From positions 3,501,617 to 3,565,616 of the forward strand of contig NZ_LR733275.1 of NCBI RefSeq assembly GCF_902506415.1: DNA of 64,000 bases, written 5' to 3'. This DNA is from Massilia sp. 9I (GTDB lineage: Bacteria; Pseudomonadota; Gammaproteobacteria; Burkholderiales; Burkholderiaceae_D). Within the stretch, counting starts at the first letter, position 1. Each line of letters opens with the position of its first letter. This document shows positions 36,147 through 49,008 of the stretch, piece by piece. The notes below the pieces were generated by a model, which worked only from the letters and a program-made list of their open reading frames with translations, was not told the origin of the DNA and ran no database searches. A program made the position numbers and the translations under genes.

Positions 36147-36827
36147 ATGACGCAGATACTGATTGTTGAAGACAATGGCGAATACGCCGACGACATGGCC
36201 GAGTTCCTGCGGGAACTGGACCATGAAGTCAGCATTGCCAAGACCGCGAGCGAAATGTGGGCAGCGCTGACGCGCACGCCGGCCGCAGTCGTCGTCCTCG
36301 ACCTCGGCCTGCCGGACGAGGATGGGTTCAATGTCATCCCGCGGATGCGCCAGCTGTATCCCGAGATCGGCCTCTTGGTGCTGACCGGCCGCGTCGCATT
36401 CGACCACCGCATCCTCGGCCTGCGCCTGGGCGCCGATCATTATTTGACCAAGCCGATCAAGTTCCCCGAACTGGCCGCGCACATCGAAGCCCTGGACCGC
36501 CGGGTGCGTCCCGCCGACCCGGCGCCGGCCCCGAGCAAGTGGACCCTGCGCGTGAGCGCCCGCCAGCTCGAACTGGGCGGCAAGGTGATCGACCTGACCG
36601 AAAAGGAGTGCAACTTCCTGCACCTCCTGACAATCAACACCCGCCCGGTCCCGCGCCACGTGATCGTCGCCGGCATGGGCGGCGAGGATCCCGACGCCAG
36701 CCGCCGGGTCGACATGCTGGTCTACCGCCTGCGCAAGAAAGCCCGCTCCGGCCTCGGCCAGGACCTCCCCCTGCGCAGCGCCTACGGCGAAGGCTACAGC
36801 CTCTCCGCCGGCTTCACCCTCGCCTGA
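36147..36827 (+). CDS. OmpR/PhoB-family response regulator
   Basis: 226-residue response regulator, partner of the kinase 12 nt upstream. The receiver domain (1-120) has acidic pocket Glu8-Asp9, phospho-acceptor Asp52 in VVVLDLGLPDEDG, Thr80 and Lys102 in YLTKPIK. The C-terminal winged helix (~130-220) has KVIDLTEKECNFLHLL and DMLVYRLRKKAR, then LRSAYGEGYSL. It binds DNA as a dimer after phosphorylation; targets unknown. Repeats associated with a Y1 transposase begin 24 nt after its stop. Confidence 0.93.
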   Translation: MTQILIVEDNGEYADDMAEFLRELDHEVSIAKTASEMWAALTRTPAAVVVLDLGLPDEDGFNVIPRMRQLYPEIGLLVLTGRVAFDHRILGLRLGADHYLTKPIKFPELAAHIEALDRRVRPADPAPAPSKWTLRVSARQLELGGKVIDLTEKECNFLHLLTINTRPVPRHVIVAGMGGEDPDASRRVDMLVYRLRKKARSGLGQDLPLRSAYGEGYSLSAGFTLA

Positions 36828-36851
36828 CCCGCAATCAATTAACCCCTAAAT

Positions 36852-36976
36852 GGGGTCAGAGTCGAATTATTGAGCAATTGCCCATAACCGGCCCACTTCC
36901 AATTAGGGTCAGAGTCGAATTATTGGCCAATAGCCCAGTGGATAATTAGGGTCAGTGTCGAATTATTGGGCAATTG
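36852..36976. repeat. Three direct class-A REP-like units left of the transposase
   Basis: Three copies of GGGTCAG(A/T)GTCGAATTATT begin at 36853, 36906 and 36949, each followed by an AT-rich half-palindrome such as GAGCAATTGCCC or GGGCAATTGC. The segment 36902-36917 is an exact inverted match (16 bp) to 38057-38072 on the other side of the transposase gene. Units of this sort accompany REP-associated tyrosine transposases. Confidence 0.8.
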
Positions 36977-37022
36977 CTCATCGACAGTGAGCATGGCTGC
37001 ACAATAAAACGGCATTTCTGAT

Positions 37023-37080
37023 AATTGGGGACAGAGTCAGCCATATTTTTGCCGCCCTTGAGATTAATTGGGGACAGAGT
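37023..37080. repeat. Two class-B repeats left of the transposase
   Basis: AATTGGGGACAGAGTCA (37023-37039) and ATTAATTGGGGACAGAGT (37063-37080). The second is a perfect 18-bp inverted match to 38010-38027 downstream of the transposase gene, giving likely terminal inverted repeats ~965 bp apart. Confidence 0.8.
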
Positions 37081-37123
37081 AAAATTTCTCAGCTAAAATG
37101 CCTGCTCAACTTTTGAGCACGCC

Positions 37124-37834
37124 ATGGCACGCCTTCCCCGACTCATCATCCCGAACCAGCCGCACCACGTCATCCAGCGCGGTAACAACCGCCAGCCGAT
37201 CTTCCGCGAAGAGGCTGATTACCAGCGTTTCCTGGCGTGGATGAAGGAGGCCGCGCGCTTCTACGAGGTGGCGATTCATGCCTATGTGCTCATGCCCAAT
37301 CACATACATTTGCTCGCGACGCCCTCCGACAACGTCGGCCTGGCGCTGATGATGCAGAAGGTCGGCCGCTTCTACGTTCCCTGGTTTAATAACAAGTACG
37401 AACGCACCGGCGGCCTGTTCGAAGGGCGTTTCCGCACCTCGCTCATCGATACCGAGCGCTATTTCCTGGCCTGCAGCCGCTATATCGAGCTCAATCCGGT
37501 GCGCGCCGGCCTGGTCGCGGGCCCGCTGGACTACCCGTGGTCGAGCTACGCCCATCACACCGGCGTGCGCACTGACGGGCTGGTCACCGACCACCTGCTC
37601 TTCTGGGGCCTCGGCAATACGCCCTTCCAGCGCGAAGCGGCCTACACCGACCTGGTGATGCAGGGCATTCCGCAGGACGAAGTCGATTTCGTGACCACTT
37701 CGGTGCTGAAGAACCAGCCCCTGGGTTCGGATGCCTTCAAGGCCGAGCTCGAGCGCAGGACGAAGCGCCAGATCCTCCCCGCCAAGCGCGGCCGACCCTT
37801 CCGCGAACCGATTCCTCCGCTTCCGGCAGCCTGA
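37124..37834 (+). CDS. REP-associated tyrosine transposase (Y1_Tnp, IS200/IS605-like)
   Basis: 236-residue Y1 transposase of the RAYT type. The HUH motif is MPNHIHLL (His60, His62). The catalytic Tyr is Tyr120 in CSRYIELNPVRAGLV. GGLFEGRFRTSLID and WSSYAHH are also family hallmarks. It catalyses single-strand DNA cleavage and joining at REP-like hairpins. The gene is single, intact and framed by nested inverted repeats. The C-terminus is Arg/Pro-rich (AKRGRPFREPIPPLPAA). It may be a domesticated mobiliser of repeats rather than a self-mobile insertion sequence. Confidence 0.92.
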   Translation: MARLPRLIIPNQPHHVIQRGNNRQPIFREEADYQRFLAWMKEAARFYEVAIHAYVLMPNHIHLLATPSDNVGLALMMQKVGRFYVPWFNNKYERTGGLFEGRFRTSLIDTERYFLACSRYIELNPVRAGLVAGPLDYPWSSYAHHTGVRTDGLVTDHLLFWGLGNTPFQREAAYTDLVMQGIPQDEVDFVTTSVLKNQPLGSDAFKAELERRTKRQILPAKRGRPFREPIPPLPAA

Positions 37835-37852
37835 AGTACGTCAATCGATCAA

Positions 37853-37879
37853 CGGCACGATTTTTCGTGCCGTTTTTTT
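37853..37879 (+). terminator. Rho-independent terminator after the transposase
   Basis: CGGCACGA (37853-37860), a TTTT loop, TCGTGCCG (37865-37872), then seven T. It lies 18 nt after the transposase stop. Confidence 0.88.
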
Positions 37880-38008
37880 ACTCAGCGCTTGCTTCCACCC
37901 CATTTCTCGCCTCTCCAGCCTAGACATCAATCTCCTGAGGCAGGCAGAAATCAAGCAATAAAATCAAGGACTTACTATTGAAATACTGTCCGAAGGCTAA
38001 CTTGATTT

Positions 38009-38027
38009 GACTCTGTCCCCAATTAAT
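38009..38027. repeat. Inverted class-B repeat right of the transposase
   Basis: GACTCTGTCCCCAATTAAT; positions 38010-38027 are the exact reverse complement of 37063-37080. It marks the probable right boundary of the inner element. Confidence 0.8.
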
Positions 38028-38056
38028 CGCGAATCGAAAAAGTTGTCAAACAATTT

Positions 38057-38075
38057 GACTCTGACCCTAATTATT
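38057..38075. repeat. Inverted class-A repeat right of the transposase
   Basis: GACTCTGACCCTAATTATT; positions 38057-38072 are the exact reverse complement of 36902-36917. It lies outside the class-B copy, so the repeat order is A-B-gene-B'-A'. Confidence 0.8.
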
Positions 38076-38079
38076 CTTG

Positions 38080-38108
38080 TTGCCGTTCGTGTTGCGTTGC
38101 ACTATTCT
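38080..38108 (+). promoter_or_regulatory. Possible gltB promoter
   Basis: TTGCCG, a 17-nt spacer and TATTCT lie 39-67 nt upstream of the gltB start, immediately beyond the last transposase-associated repeat. The hexamers are only partial matches to sigma-70 consensus, so this is tentative. Confidence 0.35.
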
Positions 38109-38146
38109 CGGTCCTCAACCCCCGATAAAGTTGTGGAGATTGCCTC

Positions 38147-42862
<4,716 letters not shown>

Positions 42863-42880
42863 TCGACACAGTTAAACAAC

Positions 42881-42966
42881 GTCGTCCCGGCGCAGGCCGG
42901 GACCCAAGTTCTGCATGAGCAGACGATACGCCAGCAAACTTGGATCCCGGCCTTCGCCGGGATGAC
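42881..42966. repeat. 86-bp dyad repeat, copy 1 (gltB-gltD gap)
   Basis: GTCGTCCCGGCGCAGGCCGG at the left end pairs with CCGGCCTTCGCCGGGATGAC at the right, enclosing a middle part containing CCAAGTT, GCATGAGC and CGATACGC. An equally long relative lies at 58310-58395. Each arm also forms its own small hairpin (CCCGGC...GCCGGG). It resembles the palindromic intergenic elements often mistranslated as 'PGLRRDD' or 'VIPAKAGI' peptides. Confidence 0.85.
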
Positions 42967-43011
42967 GGCGGAGGAGCCAGTGGCGACTCTGACGGACAAA
43001 AGGAAAACAAC

Positions 43012-44475
<1,464 letters not shown>

Positions 44476-44494
44476 AGCCCATTCACTCGATCAA

Positions 44495-44516
44495 GGCGGC
44501 CTCGGCCGCCTTTTTT
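44495..44516 (+). terminator. Rho-independent terminator after gltD
   Basis: GGCGGCC-TC-GGCCGCC followed by six T, 20 nt after the gltD stop. Confidence 0.92.
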
Positions 44517-44919
44517 ATTGCTGTCTCCACATAGTGTGGGCAGTGTCCAACAATGACGCGGTATTTACTGCTTACCGACGCACTTATGTGCGCGTCCGCA
44601 CAATGACAAGCCGAGCAATATTCGTATGCTCAGTCTTATTGCAGTGCATCACATGCCCGAAATGACACGCAATTAAAAAGATACATCCGTAAATGTATAA
44701 TTATTGATCCGGGGTATTTGTTGATATAATTCAACAAATCGTATTTTGCTAGACATACATATCTCTTAAAAAACAAGCGCTTACGAATCGGAATAGCTGA
44801 CTCGTTAGTTAGTTTTGTTGTAACGGTACGTCGTGGAAGCGGCCCGAAAATGGGGCACCTCAAGCGAGGGTTTAGCTTTCTGCACTACAATAACGGATTA
44901 CCCAAATATCAATCACGCT
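44517..44919. other. AT-rich non-coding region upstream of the mla operon
   Basis: About 400 bp without a convincing gene; the middle (44660-44820) is strikingly AT-rich for this genome. It holds an inverted repeat around a perfect TATAAT (see 44716-44739). Most likely a long promoter/leader region for mlaF, possibly with a remnant of foreign DNA. A 75-codon minus-strand ORF here has no RBS or plausible composition. Confidence 0.5.
44716..44739. promoter_or_regulatory. Inverted repeat enclosing TATAAT
   Basis: ATTTGTTGA and TCAACAAAT (9 bp, perfect) flank exactly TATAAT (44725-44730). A TTGATC lies 15 nt before the TATAAT. This is what an operator overlapping a -10 element would look like; the alternative is an AT-rich hairpin. 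The direction is plausibly toward mlaF. Confidence 0.45.
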
Positions 44920-45723
44920 GTGTCGAACCTAGTCGAAATCCGCGATCTGCACTTTGCGTACGGAGAGCGTTCCATCCTGTCGAACCTCCGTATGGACTTT
45001 CCACGCGGCAAGCTCGTCGCCGTCATGGGCGGCTCCGGCTGTGGCAAGACGACGGTGCTTCGCCTGATCGGCGGGCAGATACGTCCGCAGCGCGGTGAAG
45101 TGCGCGTCGGCGGCGAAGTCGTGCACCAACTGAATACCGAAGGCCTGTACCGCCTGCGCCGCCGCATGGGCATGCTGTTCCAGTTCGGCGCTCTGTTCAC
45201 CGACCTGTCAGTGTTTGACAACGTCGCCTTCCCGCTGCGCGAGCACACCGACCTGCCGGAAGAGCTGATCCGCGACCTGGTCCTCATGAAGCTCAACGCC
45301 GTCGGCCTGCGCAATGCGCACAAGCTGAAACCGGCCGAGATCTCGGGCGGCATGGCGCGCCGGGTGGCCGTGGCGCGCGCCGTGGCCCTCGACCCCGAAC
45401 TGATCATGTACGACGAGCCTTTCGCCGGCCTGGATCCGATCTCGATGGGTGTGACCGCCAACCTGATCCGCAACCTGAACGACGCCCTCGGCTCGACCTC
45501 GATCCTGGTCTCGCACGATGTGCACGAGTGCTTTGCGATCGCGGACTATGTGTATTTCATGTCGGCAGGCAAGATCGTTGCGGAAGGCACGCCGGACGAT
45601 CTGCGCGTCTCGGAAGACCCTTACGTGAAGCAGTTCGTCCACGCCGCGCCGGACGGCCCGGTGCCCTTCCACTATCCGGGCAAGTCGCTGGCTGACGACC
45701 TCGGGCTGGGAGTGCGCAAATGA
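44920..45723 (+). CDS. mlaF: Phospholipid ABC transporter ATP-binding protein MlaF
   Basis: 267-residue ATPase of the MlaFEDB inner-membrane complex that maintains outer-membrane lipid asymmetry. Walker A is GGSGCGKTT, the signature ISGGMARRVAVARA and Walker B LIMYDEPFAGLD; the H-loop is LVSHDVHE. A GTG start at 44920 gives MSNLVEIRDLHFAYGERSIL. The frame is open to 44833 but that extension looks non-homologous. Its stop overlaps the mlaE start by 4 nt. First gene of mlaFEDACB. Confidence 0.95.
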   Translation: MSNLVEIRDLHFAYGERSILSNLRMDFPRGKLVAVMGGSGCGKTTVLRLIGGQIRPQRGEVRVGGEVVHQLNTEGLYRLRRRMGMLFQFGALFTDLSVFDNVAFPLREHTDLPEELIRDLVLMKLNAVGLRNAHKLKPAEISGGMARRVAVARAVALDPELIMYDEPFAGLDPISMGVTANLIRNLNDALGSTSILVSHDVHECFAIADYVYFMSAGKIVAEGTPDDLRVSEDPYVKQFVHAAPDGPVPFHYPGKSLADDLGLGVRK

Positions 45724-46502
45724 TCAGCCGCTTCCTGGAAAGCATCGGCCGCAACGTGCGCGAAGCCATCGCCAGCGTCGGCTTCGCCACGCGCGCCTTC
45801 TTCAACCTACTCGGCGTCTCGCCCGGGGCCTTCAAGCGCCCGGCCCTGATTTCCGAACAGATCCACTTCATCGGCAACTATTCGCTGGTGATCATCATCG
45901 TCTCCGGCCTGTTCGTCGGCATGGTGCTGGGCCTGCAGGGCTATTACACCCTGAACCAGTACGGCGCCGAGCAGGCGCTGGGGCAGGTGGTGGCGCTGGC
46001 GCTGGTGCGCGAACTGGGCCCGGTGGTGACCGCGCTGCTGTTCGCCGGCCGCGCCGGCACCTCGCTCACGGCCCAGATCGGCCTGATGAAAGCGGGCGAA
46101 CAGCTGTCCGCCATGGAAATGATGGCAATCAATCCGGTACAACGCGTACTGGCCCCGCGTTTCTGGGGCGGCGTGATTGCCATGCCAATCCTGGCCACCG
46201 TGTTCTCGGCCGTCGGCGTGTTCGGCGGCTACCTGGTCGGCGTCCAGCTGATCGGCGTCGACGAAGGCGCGTTCTGGTCGCAGATGCAGTCCGGCGTGGA
46301 TGTGCGCGCTGACGTACTGAACGGTGTCTTGAAAAGTTTTATCTTTGGTATCGCGGTCACGTTCACGGCGCTGTTCCAGGGTTACCAGACCAAGCCGACC
46401 CCCGAGGACGTGTCGCGCGCCACCACGCGCACCGTCGTCATCGCGTCGCTGATGGTCTGGGGCCTGGACTTCATCATGACCGCACTGATGTTCAACAAGT
46501 AA
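45720..46502 (+). CDS. mlaE: Phospholipid ABC transporter permease MlaE
   Basis: 260-residue MlaE/YrbE-family permease. The N-terminal amphipathic helix (SRFLESIGRNVREAIASVGF) is followed by about five membrane segments. The conserved EQ-type loop has LVRELGPVVTALLFAGRAGTSLTAQIGLM and the signature EQLSAMEMMAINPVQRVLAPRF. Two copies act as the membrane core of MlaFEDB. Overlaps mlaF by 4 nt; mlaD follows after 22 nt. Confidence 0.96.
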   Translation: MISRFLESIGRNVREAIASVGFATRAFFNLLGVSPGAFKRPALISEQIHFIGNYSLVIIIVSGLFVGMVLGLQGYYTLNQYGAEQALGQVVALALVRELGPVVTALLFAGRAGTSLTAQIGLMKAGEQLSAMEMMAINPVQRVLAPRFWGGVIAMPILATVFSAVGVFGGYLVGVQLIGVDEGAFWSQMQSGVDVRADVLNGVLKSFIFGIAVTFTALFQGYQTKPTPEDVSRATTRTVVIASLMVWGLDFIMTALMFNK

Positions 46503-46524
46503 TAAGATCTACTAGGGTATTCGT

Positions 46525-46998
46525 ATGCATCGCAAAACTATCGACGTCTGGGTTGGCCTGTTTGTCCTGCTGGGCGTGGCCTCGCTGCTGTTCCTGGCCC
46601 TGCAGGCCGGCAACATGAGCACGATTTCGTTCAGCAAGACCTACGCCGTGACCGGCAAGTTCGACAACATCGGCGGCCTCAAGCCGCAGGCGCCGGTCAA
46701 GAGCGCCGGCGTGGTGGTCGGCCGCGTGGGTGAAATCACTTTCGACGACAAGACCTACCAGGCGCTCGTGCGCCTCGATATGGAGCCAGGATATAAATTC
46801 CCGAAAGACAGTTCGCTGAAGATCTTGACCGCTGGCCTGCTGGGCGAGCAGTACATCGGCATCGAGCCGGGCGGCGACACCCAGACCCTGGTCAACGGCG
46901 ACCGCATCAACCGTACCCAGTCGGCCACGGTGCTCGAAGACCTGATTAACCAATTTATCTATAGCAAGGCCGCCGAAGGAAAGGAAGGTAGTGAATGA
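46525..46998 (+). CDS. mlaD: Lipid-asymmetry MCE-domain protein MlaD
   Basis: 157-residue MlaD. One N-terminal membrane anchor (VGLFVLLGVASLLFLALQAG), then a single MCE domain at ~38-115 (YAVTGKFDNIGGLKPQAPVKSAG, VVVGRVGEI, LLGEQYIGIEPGGD). It forms a hexameric ring in the periplasm through which phospholipids move between MlaC and MlaFE. Its stop overlaps the mlaA start by 4 nt. Confidence 0.96.
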   Translation: MHRKTIDVWVGLFVLLGVASLLFLALQAGNMSTISFSKTYAVTGKFDNIGGLKPQAPVKSAGVVVGRVGEITFDDKTYQALVRLDMEPGYKFPKDSSLKILTAGLLGEQYIGIEPGGDTQTLVNGDRINRTQSATVLEDLINQFIYSKAAEGKEGSE

Positions 46999-47882
46999 AG
47001 CACACGCACCGTACTCCCGGCCGCATGCAAGGACTGGCGTTTGCCGCCGCCGCCCTGCTGCTGACCGGCTGCGCGACCACGCGCAACCCGCAGGATCCGC
47101 TGGAAGGCTATAACCGCGCCGTGTTCGGCTTCAACGATACGGTCGACCGCACCGTGCTGAAGCCGACCGCTACTGCTTACAAGAAAGTGACGCCGAGCTT
47201 CGTGCAAACCGGCGTGAGCAACTTCTTCGGCAACTTGTCAGATGCCTGGAGCGCCGTCAACAACCTGCTGCAGGGCAAGGGCCAGGCAGGCATGGGCGAT
47301 GTTACCCGTGTCGCCGTCAACTCGACCTTCGGCATCTTCGGCCTGCTCGACATCGCTTCGGAAGCCGGCATCCCGAAACACAACGAAGATTTCGGCCAGA
47401 CCCTGGGCGTGTGGGGCGTGCCGAGCGGTCCCTTTGTGATGTTGCCGATCCTGGGCCCATCTACGGTGCGTGACACCGCGGCATTGCCTGCCGACATAGG
47501 TGGCGATATCTGGAAGTACAAGCAGCCGAAGAACTGGCGCAACATCGGCGGCGCCGTGCGCATCGTCGACAAGCGCGCCCAGTTGCTGGACGCGTCCAGC
47601 CTGCTGGAAGACGCCGCCCTGGACCGCTACGAGTTCATTCGCGACGGCTACATGCAGCGCCGCCAGAGCCAGGTCTACGACGGCAATGTGCCGCGCGCGG
47701 CAGACGATGCCGACGCACCGGCCGATGGCGCGACCAGCAATGCCGAGCCGGCAGCCGATCCGGCAGGCAAGGCCGTCGAGCAGCCTGCAGAGAAGCCGGC
47801 CGAAAAGCCGGCAGAGCAGCCGGCAGAGAAGCCGGCCAGCTCACAAACGGTTACACAACCGGTGTCATCCGAGAAGCAGTAA
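46995..47882 (+). CDS. mlaA: Outer-membrane lipoprotein MlaA (VacJ)
   Basis: 295-residue lipoprotein. The lipobox LLTGC has Cys26. The VacJ core follows: DPLEGYNRAVFGFNDTVDR, FGLLDIASEAGIPKHNEDFGQTLGVWG, GPFVMLPILGPSTVRD. With porins it removes misplaced phospholipid from the outer leaflet and passes it to MlaC. The C-terminal ~70 residues are a disordered Ala/Pro/Glu/Lys tail with EKPAEKPAEQPAEKPA repeats that E. coli MlaA lacks. Located inside the mla operon, as usual in betaproteobacteria. Confidence 0.95.
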   Translation: MKHTHRTPGRMQGLAFAAAALLLTGCATTRNPQDPLEGYNRAVFGFNDTVDRTVLKPTATAYKKVTPSFVQTGVSNFFGNLSDAWSAVNNLLQGKGQAGMGDVTRVAVNSTFGIFGLLDIASEAGIPKHNEDFGQTLGVWGVPSGPFVMLPILGPSTVRDTAALPADIGGDIWKYKQPKNWRNIGGAVRIVDKRAQLLDASSLLEDAALDRYEFIRDGYMQRRQSQVYDGNVPRAADDADAPADGATSNAEPAADPAGKAVEQPAEKPAEKPAEQPAEKPASSQTVTQPVSSEKQ

Positions 47883-47950
47883 GAAGAGTTAACCGGGGAA
47901 TGCCGCGCCGGCCTTTGCACGGCGCGTCCCATCGATAAGGAAACCGACAC

Positions 47951-48583
47951 ATGAAACCAGTCATTCAACTGATTGCAGCCGCTACCGCCACCATCGCTTT
48001 TGCCACCTCGGCCATCGCCGCCGAAGCACCGGACGCGCTGGTCAAGCGCATCAGCGCCGACGTCATCGACACCGTCAAGGCCGACAAGGACATCCAGGCC
48101 GGCAACCGCAACAAGATCATGGACCTGGTGAACTCCAAGATCCTGCCGCACGTCGATGCCGAAAAGATGACCCAGCAGGCCGCCGGCCGTTTCTGGCGCC
48201 AGGCCACTCCTGAGCAGCAGAAAGCGCTGACCAAGGAATTTACCACCCTGCTGGTTTACACCTACTCGGGTGCGCTCTCCACCATCAAGAACGAAACCGT
48301 CGAGTTCAAGCCGATGCGCGCCGAAGCCGGCGCCACCGACGTCGAGGTGCGTTCGCAGGTGAACGTCACCCGCGGCGAGCCGATCACCCTGAACTACCGC
48401 CTGGCCAACGGCCCGCAGGGCTGGAAGATCTACGACATCAACGTGCTGGGCGCCTGGCTGGTCGAGACCTACAAGGGCACCTTCGCCAGCCAGATCAGCA
48501 AGAACGGCGTCGATGGCCTGATCAAGAGCCTGGCCGAGCGTAACCAGCAGCTGGCTTCCAAGCCGCTGAAGGCGCCGAAGTAA
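47951..48583 (+). CDS. mlaC: Periplasmic phospholipid-binding protein MlaC
   Basis: 210-residue Tol-Tol-Ttg2D/MlaC family protein with a signal peptide ending AIAAE. The core includes KIMDLVNSKILPHVDAEKMTQQAAGRFWRQATPEQQKAL and DVEVRSQVNVTRGEPITLNYRL, then WKIYDINVLGAWLVETYKGTF. It shuttles phospholipid between MlaA and MlaFEDB. A GATAAGGA Shine-Dalgarno precedes the ATG. Its TAA stop shares one base with the mlaB start (TAATG). Confidence 0.95.
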   Translation: MKPVIQLIAAATATIAFATSAIAAEAPDALVKRISADVIDTVKADKDIQAGNRNKIMDLVNSKILPHVDAEKMTQQAAGRFWRQATPEQQKALTKEFTTLLVYTYSGALSTIKNETVEFKPMRAEAGATDVEVRSQVNVTRGEPITLNYRLANGPQGWKIYDINVLGAWLVETYKGTFASQISKNGVDGLIKSLAERNQQLASKPLKAPK

Positions 48584-48858
48584 TGGCCGAAGCCAATCCG
48601 ATGCTCTCGCTCGATGCCCTGACCTTCCACAGCGCGCGCGGCGCGCTGGAGCAGGGCGTTGCTGCGATCGCCGCCGGCGAAACCGTGTTCGACCTGGCCG
48701 GCGTCAGCGCCGCCGATTCGTCCGGCGTAGCGGTGCTACTGGCATGGCAGCGCCGTGCGCGCGCCGCCAATCAGCGCCTCAGCTTCGTCAACGTTCCGGA
48801 AAACGTGCAAAAGCTGGCCGCGCTGTATGGCGTGGACGGACTGCTTCCGCACTCCTGA
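48583..48858 (+). CDS. mlaB: STAS-domain protein MlaB
   Basis: 91-residue STAS-domain subunit of the MlaFEDB complex, which stabilises the MlaF ATPase. The conserved STAS phosphosite-like loop is DLAGVSAADSSGVAVLLAWQRRARAAN. Its start overlaps the mlaC stop by one base (TAATG). Last gene of the mla operon; a 150-bp gap with a -10-like TATAAT follows. Confidence 0.9.
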   Translation: MAEANPMLSLDALTFHSARGALEQGVAAIAAGETVFDLAGVSAADSSGVAVLLAWQRRARAANQRLSFVNVPENVQKLAALYGVDGLLPHS

Positions 48859-48948
48859 TCTGCCTTCCCGGGTCCGGCCGCCATGGCCGGGCCCGGCGAT
48901 TCCCTTCCGCCGAATTCTCCGCCGGCCTCTTGCATTTCTGATTTCACC

Positions 48949-48954
48949 TATAAT
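48949..48954 (+). promoter_or_regulatory. Perfect -10 hexamer before the ABC exporter genes
   Basis: TATAAT lies 55 nt upstream of the ABC ATPase start in the mlaB gap. The nearest TTG-type -35 (TTGCAT, 48930) is only 13 nt away, so the -35 is uncertain. It suggests a second transcription unit starting here. Confidence 0.45.
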
Positions 48955-49008
48955 GGGCCGTTTCACCCGCACGGCTTTGGCGCGCCCGCGCCGCCACTCC
49001 CAACAAGA

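Larger units (their letters stand above)
37880..38146. other. Intergenic region carrying right-side inverted repeats
   Basis: Apart from the terminator, the 312-bp gap between the transposase and gltB holds no ORF with coding character. It contains the inverted class-B and class-A repeats and then the likely gltB promoter. Confidence 0.6.

Noticed and set aside
36852-36976. CRISPR-like array
   Set aside because: Only three imperfect units with uneven spacing (53 and 43 nt), similar 'spacers' and no cas genes; inverted partners beyond the transposase show they are REP-type repeats.
42940-43011. Longer gltD start giving [11 protein letters not shown]
   Set aside because: The extension is translated from the 86-bp repeat; the GTG at 43012 has its own RBS and gives the family N-terminus.
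44636-44863. 75-codon minus-strand ORF in the AT-rich gap
   Set aside because: No Shine-Dalgarno and no family resemblance; it overlaps the likely mla promoter region.
44833-44919. Upstream extension of mlaF from an in-frame start
   Set aside because: The added residues do not look like MlaF, and the GTG at 44920 fits the family start.
48930-48954. Complete sigma-70 promoter TTGCAT/TATAAT
   Set aside because: The 13-nt spacing is too short; only the -10 hexamer is reported.
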